Positions 11,591-23,500 of a stretch of DNA of 64,000 nt are shown piece by piece. The position numbers were made by a program, and so were the translations under genes. The notes under the pieces are model-generated. The model worked only from the letters and a program-made list of their open reading frames with translations, was not told the origin of the DNA and made no database searches. Source of the DNA: Oxyruncus cristatus (Eukaryota > Chordata > Aves > Passeriformes > Cotingidae). Positions within the stretch are counted from its first letter, which is position 1. Each line of letters begins with the position of its first letter. The stretch spans positions 8,365-72,364 of the forward strand of contig VXAY01002043.1 of NCBI GenBank assembly GCA_013399855.1, written 5' to 3'.

Positions 11591-13535
11591 GCAGGATTGG
11601 GATGCAAGGAAATTAAAAAAGTGTGGGAACATTCTTTAGGAAGGATGTTGCCTGGTAGAGCATATGGGGGAAAAAGAGATGCAAGAAGAGATTTAGTACA
11701 GGAAAAAAGGGGTTAAGAGAAGAGGGGGTAAAGGAGGGAAAAGAGCAGAAGACAGAAAACTTCTCTGTTCTTGGGATGTATTGGCACATCCCAGCAGCTG
11801 TAATTAATGTTCAGCAGTAACCACAACTGGGTATGTGTATCATCCACATCACATCTGAATGGAACTAAGCCACTTCACTGATGATGCCTCCAGAAATTTT
11901 CTTGAATGAAGGGAGTGTGATGTGTGTTCAACATGCAAATTGCACAAGCCATGCAGTTTTCTTTATCTGTTGGATGAGTTTGGATTTCTCCAGTTGCTGC
12001 CTGATGAATTGAATGCATCATACTCAGTTTAAAATCACTTTATCTCACCAGGTTATTAAAAAGGAGACGGAACTTCAGTACACAGCAATCAGGATGCACA
12101 TGATAACATTCATCAAGTTAGTCTCATTTAATTACTCCAGTGGTTTTTAAAGTAGACTCCAGCTATTTCTATGCACGTGCATGTTTTAAAAATTAAAACA
12201 ATAACAACAACTGCTAAAATCCTCAATGGTATAAACTTCTCCATGTGAAAATTAATCAGGTTTATTTAATTGCCATATATTTCTTCCCTAGTCTCAATCC
12301 CTTTGTGAGGACATTGAGGAATGTTACTACCTGCTGCAGACTAATTCTGCAGTTTTCTCAGTTAAACACATAAAAATGTGCATGTGGCATGTTTGTATGC
12401 ATGATCCTGTGAGGGAGGATTAATCAGGAGCATCCACTGAAAAAGCAGAAGGTCTTTTTCCTTCAGCAAATTTCTGTGGATCTGTTATTAGAGGACAGAA
12501 CATTGCTGTTGATATTGACAGTGGGTCTGAAGGATAGAACGAAGAAAAAAGTCTAGAAAAGATTAGGTAGTTCCACACAGCAGAAGGAAGTGGGCAACAG
12601 GTAAACCTTTTCATAACACAGCTTGTCAAACAGGAAAATGTCCTGGAAAAAAAAAACAAAAACCAAACCAAAATTCCCACTAACATTTAGGAAAAGGCAT
12701 TATTCTGTTTAGATCTACTAGGAGAACACAGTGCTCACTGCTTTGAAACATAAGGAAAAAAGTGGTCTTGTATAAATAGATGGAACGGATTGATTAAACA
12801 CCCTGTCTTTAATTCACCCTTCTGAACAGTCACATGAAAATTTGGAAATATATTGGAAGAAGCAACACTGACAAAGCAAAACCCACACAGTACAAATTTA
12901 ACCTTCTTTGCTAACACGTTGCGCAATCTTTTAGCAGTATAAACATTAAGGACTTAAAAAAATCTGAATAATTCTCTACCATATTCCCTATACCTTTGGC
13001 TTGGGAGCGTGATGAATTAAAGATACTGTATAATTCAGGTCGCTTGAGCTTTTCGCTCTGTATATAACCCTTTCCAATAAACTCCCTGGTTTCTGCACTT
13101 CAAATTCTAGTTAAATTACTTTTGTCTATCAATCAGTATGACACTTGCATTAGAATATCACCAGACACACCATATTGTCAAACACCATCTTTGCAGGCAG
13201 CTTGAAAAAACGCAGCCTAGCTTCATTAATCTCATATAAGAACACTTGACACTAAATCATCTTTATTACCTAGTACAAAGGTTTTTTACCTAACGAGCAG
13301 TGAATTTGCATGGATAATTGCTTGGATTACTTCATTAAAAATGGCATTTTCCTTGTATGCATCCAAAAACTTCACATTGCTCTACCTGACACAAAAAAGC
13401 TTACATTCAGCTAGAAATTTATTTAGCATTTTCATTTTAAATCTTCAGTGGTGAGATGCCTGTAAATGAGAGCTTGGTCCCAATCACATCCATTCCTCAG
13501 CTACAGTCATCTCCATATTTCCATGTATGATATTT
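11591..13535. other. Unique stretch without supported gene
   Basis: No gene is supported. A purine-rich patch lies at about 11685-11760. Between 11800 and 12150 there are several TAAT-type motifs, but there is no direct evidence of function. Confidence 0.55.
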
Positions 13536-13830
13536 CATAGAATCACAGAATCATTCAGGTTGGAAGGGACCTTAAAGTTCATCTTGTTCCAACCCCTGCC
13601 ATGGTCAGGGACACCTCCACTAGACCAGGTTGCTCCAACCTGGCCCTGTCCAACCTGACCTTAAACACTTCCAGGATGGGGCAGCCAGAGCTTCTCTGGG
13701 CAACCTGTGCCAGGGCCTCACCAGCCTCACAGCCAAGACCTTTACATCTACTCTAAATCTCTCTTATTTTAGTTTTAAACCATTTCCCCTTGTATTATCG
13801 CTATCTGCCCATGTAAAACTCATTTCCCCT
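13536..13830 (-). mobile_element. CR1 LINE 3' fragment
   Basis: A well-preserved minus-strand CR1 3' UTR. The tail 'catagaatcacagaatcatt' is followed by 'aggttggaagggacctta', 'caacctgtgccagggcctca' and 'aaaccatttccccttgtatt', and the similarity fades in a poly-T run near 13830. An extra 'ccaacctggccctgtccaac' phrase indicates a small local duplication within the element. Confidence 0.94.
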
Positions 13831-16580
13831 CTTTTTTTTTTTTAACAAACTACCTTCAAATAGCCCTTCTCAAGTACTTGCTCAACATAAGAATGTTTCT
13901 ACAGTTTGCTTTCAGGTTGTACCTTTCCCCATACATGAAAGACTGGATTTGGAAATCTGAGTGTTATCTTCTCCGGCTAGGGCAGAAATTAAAGAGGTAG
14001 AAGATGCAAGTTTTGGTCATATAAACCCAGGCTGATATAAACTGCTTCAGACGTGGCTGTCTGATGATAGTTTAAGCTGAGGTTTTCATCTACTACAGCC
14101 AGGGCACAGATGCAGATGAATTAGGAACCAGGGGGCAGGTTTAAAGCCAAGAAAATTCACCCTACTCTTCTCTACATTGACTACAGATGGAGTTCAGATG
14201 AACCACTCTTAGGTAATAAAAGTTAGACATGAATTGTGTGCATAATAATAAACAACCATAAATTGTGTTGTTCTCCAGCTACATGAAGTGGGTGAGCTAG
14301 GGAAGGTTAGATGGCCACTTCAGTAATCTAGGCATAAGAAAAAACCTGTATTTACAATATACCAGAAGTCAAATGCAAGGTAGGATGCAGATAGAATAGC
14401 TGGTCACTGGAATAAATTATCAAGAGAAGACCTGGATATTTTTTCTCTTTTTTTTTTCTATACATCCAATAAAGGGTACTGAGTTCTGTATAGGGTGATA
14501 ATTTAAGGTGTGACCTGTACAAGGTAAGGCTGTTGTACTAATCTTTGCTGGACTGAGCGCCTATTATTTACACTCTTTGAAGCAGGATAGCTTATGCAAA
14601 CACTGATGGCAGTGGACTCCAAATGCAGTTTCATTGACTACTCTGCTATTTCCTTCCAATACACCCCTGTTAAGAAGCTGACTCAAAAGTAAGGCTTTTT
14701 TAAAAAAAATAAATTCAATGACAAAATTCACTCAGTGGTGACGAAAACTAAATTTACTAATTCATGAGAGAAATTTCTTTAAAATGGAACTATAATAAAA
14801 TAAAGGCAAAACTCTATAAATGGTCAGGACAACATTTTGGAGGTGGTTTTTTTTTTATGTAATCAATCAGTTCCTCATGTAACACTGACGCTGCCTGTAA
14901 ACAAATCCACTCTTAGATTGGTGTGATTCAAAAGAAAAATTTGCAACAGCTGTTGTGTGAATAGCACCGTTCTGAGATTTGAGCTCCTAGGCTGATTATA
15001 GGCGAACATCTGGAAAATTGAATTGAATCCAAATCTACTAAAAATTACTGTGCCTGTTAGTTTGTTGTGTTCACTTCAGGAAATGAGCAATTTCATCATA
15101 ATTTAAGGAATTTCATTGCACGGCTGGTGGCACATACATTGAAAGAATGAGGTAATCTCTATCCCTATGCTATGGAGAAAATAATCTTTACAAAAGGGGA
15201 AACTGTCCCACTTCCATCTCCAGTCATCACTGTGAGATCCTTCTCATGGAGTCTGGGTAACCAAATGGAACCTATGTTAGTGAAAATTGAACTTATTTAT
15301 GTACAAAGATAGTAATTTGTTTACACGTGAAACCAGTGAACCGAATCCTTCTTCTTAAGTTAGGATGGGCTGAAGTCCACCCAATGTACCTGGGATTCAT
15401 TTATACTCAAATGTGAGCACAGGTTTTTTACATAATGGATGAGGAGAAAAAACACCTTCTTTTTATTTTATTTTGAGGTTTTCTTTGGTGGTTGTTGTTG
15501 TTGTTTTTTAATATATCTTTAAGGATTTAGAAATGGATGAGTGTTGAACACGGAATTTTTTTCAGCCATTGGAAAACATGTACACAGGCTTGCTTAACCT
15601 CTTCATTTCAAGAAAAATTAGTAAAAAGACCTCCTGTAAAATCATAAGGTATTTATAATATTCATCAGTGCCATCTTCTTTTGGGAAAGAACCAGAAAGG
15701 AATAACACTGTTGCAGAAAATGTCACATGAATCTTGTTGCTGCCATAGCTAACAGTGATCACTTTGACTCTGGGGCAAAGTTTTAATTATTTACTAATCT
15801 ACCTCTTGATATTTTCTTAACTTCAATGTGAATTATCAATGGACACATCAAAATAAAACAGTAGAGAACACTTAATATTAACCTAATAATAACTTGCTAG
15901 GGTCGTTGTTGTTTTGGTTATTATTACTATTTATTACTATTTAATCACTTTGTTTTGTTTTTTCAGTAAAAATTTGGAAGTATAGACTCAGGATATTTCA
16001 CTAGTAAATAAAAGCTGCAGTCTTGTCTTCAACTTCTTATTTTGTGTTTGGACTCACTGACCTCATCTAAGACTTTCAATACACAGAAAACATATAGAAC
16101 CATAGGTGTTCAAAAGCTTGGTCTGAAATAATTCTCTGTCATTGAGGAGGAAGTCCAACTTCACTGGAGATGCATCAGTACCTTGTCAGAAAAGTGGTTT
16201 AAGTCAATACAATTTGCACAAAATTATTTTATTCTTCTTAAAACAGAATTTTTAAACTTTAAATGAAGTTTAAAATAAATTTTCATTTAATGGATAGTGA
16301 TAATTAAAAAATGTTCCCCAGCACAGGGTTATGAGCCAATAAATGTTGAGCTGTACTATCTGCCTAACAATGGACATTTCATTGAAGAAGGTTTAAAGTA
16401 AAATCTTTCTTTAGGTGGTCCTTCATAGGCATACAAAGGATTGGGAAGAATTCCAAGGAGTGTGGTTGTGGGCAGTAAAATACTTCAACTGGTTTCACTG
16501 AAGTACCAATATGGAAATTGTTTCGTGCAAACATGGGATATAATGGGATATATTGCATCATTTAACATGGGAGGGGCTGT
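13831..16580. other. Unique stretch without supported gene
   Basis: AT-rich DNA with short T, GTT (about 15488-15510) and TTAT simple repeats. A T-rich run ending in CAG (about 15950-15966) resembles a splice acceptor, but no credible exon follows. No transposon was recognised. Confidence 0.55.
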
Positions 16581-16926
16581 GAGAGAGGTGGAAGGAAGGA
16601 AGGTAGGAAGGAAGGAAGGTAGGAAGGAAGGAAGGTAGGCAAAGAAAGATAGAGAAAACAGGTGAAAAAAAGAGAAGAGAAAGAAAGGAAAGAATGAAAG
16701 AAAGACAGAAAGAGAGAAAGAAAGAAAGAGTGACAGAAAAGGAAAAGAAAGAAATAAAAAGAAAAGAAAAAGAAAGAAATAAAAAGAAAAGAAAAAGAAA
16801 TAGAAAAAGCAAAAGCAAAAGCAAAAACAAAAGAAAAAGAAAATTAAAAAAAAAAGAAAAAGAAAAGGAACAGAAAAGAAAAAGAAAAAGAGGAAAAGAA
16901 AAAGAGGAAAAGAAAAAGAGAAAGTC
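16581..16926. repeat. Long polypurine tract with higher-order (GGAA)n
   Basis: About 345 bp are almost wholly purine on the plus strand. It starts with three copies of a 16-bp unit, (GGAA)3GGTA, at 16590-16637. It moves through GAAA/GAAAA repeats, including a 25-bp unit repeated at 16751 and 16776, then AAAAGC units (about 16804-16826), and ends with AGGAAAAGAAAAAG units. The Lys/Glu/Arg-rich frame on one strand and the Phe/Leu/Ser-rich frame on the other are composition artefacts, not genes. Confidence 0.95.
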
Positions 16927-18503
16927 AGTCCTTGCTGTTACAGCTTCAGCTTAGATGACAGGAACAAAATGCTGGCCCCAAGATCTGCATGGAGTCATTC
17001 AAATAGCTTAATAGCACAGGGGATAAATCACTATTATTATTATGAAACAGGAGACAGAGTTCTTTGGGATTGGGAACTGTGAAGCTCAGCTTCAACTGCT
17101 GTTCAACATTCAGAACTACCAACTTCATTTCCTCCTAGCACGTAATAAATAACACATCTACCCAACATAAAAGCATTTTTATAATAGCAGTAAAGGAACT
17201 GCAGAGGGTGTGATTATCATGAACTAACAACACCCCATGGAAGACATGCAGCACATCTTGGAGATGACCTGAAAATGAGCCTGCGGTTCACGGGGCTGGT
17301 ACTGTACCTGACCAGATATTGTCCCATCTTGACCATGCTATCCCAGAGTGCCACCACATTTTAATATGCCCTCCCTCTGCCACAGTGGTGTGCGCAGAGT
17401 GAGCCCATTTGTCATTGTCGGTTTCCTCTTTATGCGATGGCACAAATGCAGTGCTTCAGTCCGCGGCTGCGCTCGTGCTCCAGCTCACACTGCTTGTAGT
17501 ATTTTCACAGCATCACACATCTCGAGGAAACAGAAGGGAAGCTCAGCTGGTCTCTTTTCAGTGATACTCTAGCTTTGCAGAGGTGATGACTGTACTCTCT
17601 AATGGGAGAGAAAGGGCTGCCTGGTGGTTAGAATATACGGCTGGCTATTTGCCAAGTCAGATTTGCTCCACATATTTGCATAGACCTGTGTGACCAGTGG
17701 CTTCGTGCCTCACTTGGGCTGCCTGTGAAGTGGATCCTACTTCATTCTGTTCTTGCATGTGTTTTACCAGGCACTCCAGTACACATCTCAGTGCTGGTGT
17801 TTGAATACCTGCACGGGCTGTGGTGGGGGAAACTGTCCTGGGCGTGTGCTCCATGACAAGCTCATTCACAGAGGAGTGTCTCACACAGGATGCTTCTGCA
17901 CATGCCCTGGAACAATGAAAAATCAGCCCAACAGTCCCACATCTGGTATCACTGGAGGGAATGGATGGGAACACAAAACCAGTCATTTAATAAAAGCTCA
18001 TCCATCAATTACAGCCTCACATAATATCCCTCAGACAAATTTTAGCAGTGTATGAAAGTCACATGAACTACATAATCTTCTCACATTAGGAAAGGGGCCA
18101 GGGAAGTTGTATTCCTATGGATGAAAGAGTTTTTAATTGTATTCACCCCTACAGATGACTTTACTTCCTCTATGATGGGTGTTTGGTGACCAGAAAATAG
18201 CTGCATTGATCCAGAGCAGTCTTCTCTGACAAGATGTTTTAATCTTTAGATAAGGTATCCTTATATCCTGGTGAGTCCTTCTTGATAGTGCTGTAGAACA
18301 CGAAAGCATGGGCAGCTTTAATCTTGGATTTTTTTGGTTTGAAATTCATATTTTATGGGATTTTATCAGATTTTTGGGACATCCTTTATAGTCCTGGTAT
18401 TGCAGACCTAAAATCACACTGAGCAGAAGACAGCAGCAGTCACAGAGGAAATAGACACATCTTGACAGAAAAAAGACAGATCTGTTTTCTGATCTTGCTC
18501 AGC
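16927..18503. other. Unique stretch with local CpG-rich patch, no gene
   Basis: There is no supported gene. GC and CpG content rise between about 17281 and 17530. Frames of 100-109 codons on both strands between 17657 and 18055 show no recognisable domain and overlap one another. Confidence 0.5.
17391..17525. other. CpG-rich patch
   Basis: Eight CpG dinucleotides fall between 17393 and 17524, with a cluster at 17462-17475. The surrounding DNA is CpG-poor. It is too small for a classical CpG island. It could be a weak promoter or enhancer, an old GC-rich repeat, or chance. Confidence 0.4.
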
Positions 18504-18567
18504 NNNNNNNNNNNNNNNNNNNNNNNNNNNNNNNNNNNNNNNNNNNNNNNNNNNNNNNNNNNNNNNN
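18504..18567. other. Assembly gap (64 N)
   Basis: A run of 64 N. The ten bases before it (18494-18503) and the ten after it (18568-18577) are the same, 'cttgctcagc'. This suggests two contig ends that overlap and were scaffolded with a nominal gap. Confidence 0.98.
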
Positions 18568-18577
18568 CTTGCTCAGC

Positions 18578-20507
18578 CATCTACAGAGAGAGAAAAACAG
18601 ACCAGTAAAAAAAAAAAGCTAAGTTGTCCAGAAAGATTTTTTCTTTTTAAAATTTTCTGCCTAAAAGGAAATAAAATACAGGGTCTGGTTTGCACATTTG
18701 TTCTGCCTGAATTGGGAAGTTTGATTTTTGAGGGAGATAGGTGACTTAAATTACCTAAAGTGCCTGCCAATCTCATTTTCCTGAATGTAACAATTTGGGT
18801 CATTTTAGCACAATTCAAAAAATGAAGGGGTACAATAAGTAAGAGGATATTTGCCTTATACCAAACAGTTTCTCACATCGTCTGTAAGTAATTTACAGTT
18901 TTAAGTTAAGGAAGCTTAAAGTATATCAAGGGGATAAAGAGTTCTTAATCTTTTCTGTTATGTGATTGCACATTGTAGGAACTATTCAAGTATCCATCAA
19001 AAGGAAAAGTGAATTTTCTTGGAAAGAGTAAGGAGACATAAGGCAAGGCAGAACTATGGTAAGGTGGGGACTCAGCTCAGCCTGAAAAGAAGTATGATAT
19101 CATGTAAGAAATAAATAAGAGGGAAGGGAAGTGAAATCATGCAATTCAGAGGTGTAAGGCAATCCCAAACTCACTGCTGTGGGAACAGATTGTCAGTCCC
19201 TGAGGGAAGGAAGCAAAGGAAGCAACTGTATGCAAATGAGTAAGGCCATGTATGCAAATCATATCTACAGTTGGTCACAGGATTTTTGTAGGCCCAGATG
19301 ACTTCTGTGAGAGGCGAAACAGCAGGACCCGGATTAAATTAATATACTAACCTTACTAATCTAGTCAGGGATTTTTGTGTTATTTTTTACCCCACAACAT
19401 AGAGATGTAAGATACTGAATCAGGAAAGATATTTATCCGGACGTTGTTTCCACATTACCTACAGCAGATGTCCAAAAGAGTGTAAGAAAAGCCTGGGGTG
19501 TGTGAAAAGGGCATTGGGATGCCCTCGGACAACTTTCCACTAGTGAGTGCTGTTGGGAATGCTGAACTGGAGACTACATATTGGCTGCAGTGTTGAACAG
19601 CTACTGGATCTGTGGACTTCTATGGATATCTAATCTCTTCTCTGAACCCATGGATAATTTTTTACTTCTGGAAAATTCTGTGACTGAGCTTCACAATTCA
19701 ATGTGCAGCATAGAAAAAGAGAAACAAAACCAAAATAAACCCAAGAAAAACAAACAAACAAAAAAGAAACCAAAAAGCAAAACCAAAAAAGCAAAAAATC
19801 CACCCCACATTTTAAATTTCCTATCTGATCATTTCCTTGGGAGTCTTCAAGATACTGTATTGTGAAAAAGTGAATTATTTCCACTCCTTACTTTCTTCAC
19901 ACCGTTCCTGATTCCATAGATTCTGGTTATATTCACCATAACAGTTTATTTTCTTTTTCTAGTGGGTGTTTTATGCCTTTGATTGTGTTTTTCACCTTCT
20001 CTCTGCCTCTTCCAGTTCTGCTGTATCCTTTTCAACTCGATGTGATAGCATATTCCATTCAGAATACATGAATGAAGTACAATGATACAAATCTTATTCG
20101 GAGCCATCGCTGAATATGCATACTTAGGGTTATTTTTCCACATGTACATTACTTTGCATCTGTAGAAATTAAATTTTCTCAGCCATTTTATTACCCAGTT
20201 AGGCAGGGCTGCAAGATAATTCTGTGACTCTGTGCAGTCAGTATTAGATCTGACTGCCCTGTACAGTTTTTAACACCTGCAAGTGTTGTTCCCTTTTCAG
20301 ATTACATGTGGATACTGTGAAGAACAGCGGGCACAGTGTGGCTCGTGGGGAAACCATCTGTTAGATGCTCCCCACTGCAAAAATAAATTATGTGCTCCCA
20401 CTACTTGTTTCCTTATCTCTTAACCACTCCTAAGATGAGAAGTTTTCTGCATCCCTCAGCCTGTGGCAATGTACTCTCTGCAGGAGCAGCTTTTACATCT
20501 CATCACA
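18578..20507. other. Unique stretch without supported gene
   Basis: No gene or recognised transposon. An A-rich (CAAA)n-like block occupies about 19720-19800. The Lys/Asn-rich frame across it is a composition artefact. Confidence 0.55.
19720..19800. repeat. A-rich (CAAA)n low-complexity block
   Basis: A-rich sequence with CAAA and AAACC units and an almost complete lack of T. Confidence 0.8.
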
Positions 20508-20569
20508 TCTGACGGTCTTAGAGGTCTTTTCCAACACAAAAGATTCCATGATCCTATGTTTCCATGACT
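20508..20569 (+). mobile_element. CR1 LINE, 3' tail only
   Basis: The forward-strand tail of a CR1: 'cttagaggtcttttccaaca' followed by degenerate octamers ('gattccatgatcctatgttt' and 'ccatga'). About 62 bp are left, with no identifiable body upstream. Confidence 0.75.
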
Positions 20570-23500
20570 TCTGTTGCCTCCAAATAGGGAGGGATAGAAA
20601 AAAATTGGTTGAGCTTGTCAACAGTTGCCTTTTCCTCCCATGGCCTTACCATTGGTTGTTTATTTATATATACTTGCTAATGCATGAGATAACCTCTCTC
20701 ACACAACTGTCAGTGAGTGTTAAAACTGGACAGAAATCAGTTGCCCCTGAAAAGTTTCTGAAGTTGTGCTGTTTTTCAGCTGAAAAAGGTCAGGGTGAAC
20801 TTGATATCTTGACGTGAAATAAGGTTAAGTGTGAATGAATTTCAAACTTCAAAGTTTCCAAGTCTTCCAACACTGTTACGTTGTGGCATCATGTAGAAGT
20901 GTTTAATACACTATTACTTTCACACCGGAACTGCAGTTTACTTTCAGTTTTCTGAGAAAGCTCTACCTGGGCAGCAGGATGTAGGTACTTAAGCTGGCTA
21001 TAATGACATCCCAGTGATCATCCCATTTGCAGGAGGGCCTGAGAACACAGTCAGCTCTGCTCGGCCTTGGGCACAGAATTCTAGTCATCAGTCCCAGTGT
21101 GAGCCAATCCCCATATCTGTGATCAATATCAATGGTCTCATTGATACCCAAGAAGTGTATTCTTAGATCTTGGTCCCCTTAATACGTCTGCCCACTCTAT
21201 TTCTCACACTACTTTCACATTAATGTGCATACATAAAAGATGCACCACATAGGGCTGGTTCTTCCTTATTTTCATCTAGATGGGCATTGCTACTCATAAA
21301 AAAAAAGAAAAAAAAATCTCTGATGTTAACAGTCACACACTGGTGCAAGAGCAAGGAAAACAAGGCCAACATATGCCCTTGGCTGTGTTTTGCTTTCCCA
21401 TGAGGAAGAATGTATTAGATCTTTACCACATGATGGACAGAGAAATGGCACTGTGTTGACTGAAGCTACTCCTGATTTACACCAGGGAGGAGAGCAAACA
21501 GCTGCTTGGAAACTGGCAGAGAGAAAAGCAAAATACAAAACAGTTGGAGCTGACAACAACAATGCTTTGTTTCTGGTCAACGTCACCAGATAGAGGCTGT
21601 TTCAGGGTATGTTCTCCTCTTTTGAAGAAAACACAGTGTTTGTGAGTTGCAACAGATCCCAGCAGGATAAACAGAGCAGCAGCAGATCCTCTGATCCCTC
21701 CCTTTGCTAGCAGCCGATCCATGAGTACTGATCTTACTCTGGGTTAATTATGCCCTCATTTATACATCCACCAGAAGATCCTCAGGTTTCCTATGTTCTC
21801 TAACTCTGCCTGTGCACCTTTTTTGGGGGTCTATTAGGGTTGTTTTTGTGTAGAAGGTGCTGCAGAATTCTCTTCTCTGCCTCTATCACCCCAAGGACCA
21901 GTTAAATGACATCTGTGCGTGCACCTCCTTTCTATACCAGGCTTATGGCAGCAGGGATGTACAGCCCTAGAGCCTAGCCATAAATAGTTAAAACAACTCA
22001 CCAATGAAAAGAGGTGTTGACTAAAATGAGAAAAGTAGTGGTAACCCTAAGATGTTAATTTTGGCTGAATATTTCCTGTATTTAGGTTGAACGGTTACCG
22101 TGTTTTTTAAATTTCTAATAAGAACGTGGTGGAGGAATTATGTGGGTCTTTCTCCTTTTTGTTTTCTCCTCCTCTATTTAGGAAAATAAAAATAATCATC
22201 CATTTCCTTATGTCCTGCAGGACCAATAACCAAATTATATCCAGAGAGATATAGGGGATGGGAAACAATTTCTCAGTCTCAGGATTTATCACACCATGTG
22301 CCAAAAACTGGTCTGTTCACTGTGCAGTAGAACTGGGGGAGAAGGAAACAGTTGTTCACCCACCTCTTCTACCCTCAAAGCCTGGTAAGCACCCATTTAT
22401 GTCTATTCTTTGAGGTATGAAGAAATAGTTGTTGTATCCTCTATCTGGAAAATTATTTGGAAGCATCACTCAAATGACAGAGGGCCATGCAATGCCCATA
22501 GCCAAGGCTAGAAAAATGCTGTGGCTGGTTGTATTTCAAGGATATTGTAATAATTTGTCTTTTTTTTGGCAATTGTAGATAAACTCATGATGCAAGTTTT
22601 CACAGCTATCTGTCCCTTCCTTGCTCCAAAATAATCTGGATAGGAATTTCTCTGAGCAAGAAAAAAAAAAAGTCGGCATTGTGGTCTGCGGGTCTCACAC
22701 AGTTCTTGACATCATTAAGCTTGGATTAGGGCACTGGTTTCAAATAAATTCGTGGTAATGACAATGACCTGTAAGTTTGGGATGGCCCATGGAAGTGCTG
22801 GAGTAATTGTGAATATGTCATAATGTCACGTTTATCAGGAACCTTTCATAATGTGGAGGCTTTTAGTGGAACAATTCCACCCCAAAAAAGCCATGAGAGA
22901 AGTTCTAACAACTCTAAAGGAAACCATTCAACCAGTGTGCTGTCAGCCATTGTATAAGACAAGGGAAAGGAATAGTAAAAAGAGCTTTGCATTTCACTGG
23001 TGACTGTCAGAAATGTGAGCTGGCTAAGACAGAGAAAGAATTTACTGAATTTCATAATTTACTTGTTAATAATTCATTAGCTATGACAGCGGCAATTAAG
23101 GCCCAGACTAGCTTTTTCTGTTCGTTCATCTTTCAGTCTGCAAAGATGGACTTTGGCTAATCCATTCCTAGAGGTCTTCTCTATAATTTTCATTTCTCTT
23201 TCCCTCTTTCATTCATTGCAGCTCTATCTCTACTTTCAATTACATTCAATTCTTCACAGCTTCCTTTCCCAGACACAAACTATTATTGCTCTTCAATTTT
23301 CCAGTGCCTTCCTGACATTATCACCCACTTTGTTGCAAGAAACCTAGTTCTTGATCCATCATGCTCTTAATTGGCTTTTGACCTTTCAGTAACACTCTGC
23401 CCTGCCTGTTTGTAACCTCGATCTCCTCCACACTGTTCTACTTTCCACGTTTCACTTTCAGCTTTTTCCTCTCTCCAGCCATTTTCCTTAAAACATTGCT

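Noticed and set aside
16558..16954. Lys/Glu/Arg-rich and Phe/Leu/Ser-rich frames of 86-90 codons
   Set aside because: Products of the polypurine tract.
17612..17640. 'ctggtggttagaatatacgg' looks a little like a tRNA A box
   Set aside because: No B box (GGTTCGAATCC-like) at the right distance and no cloverleaf pairing.
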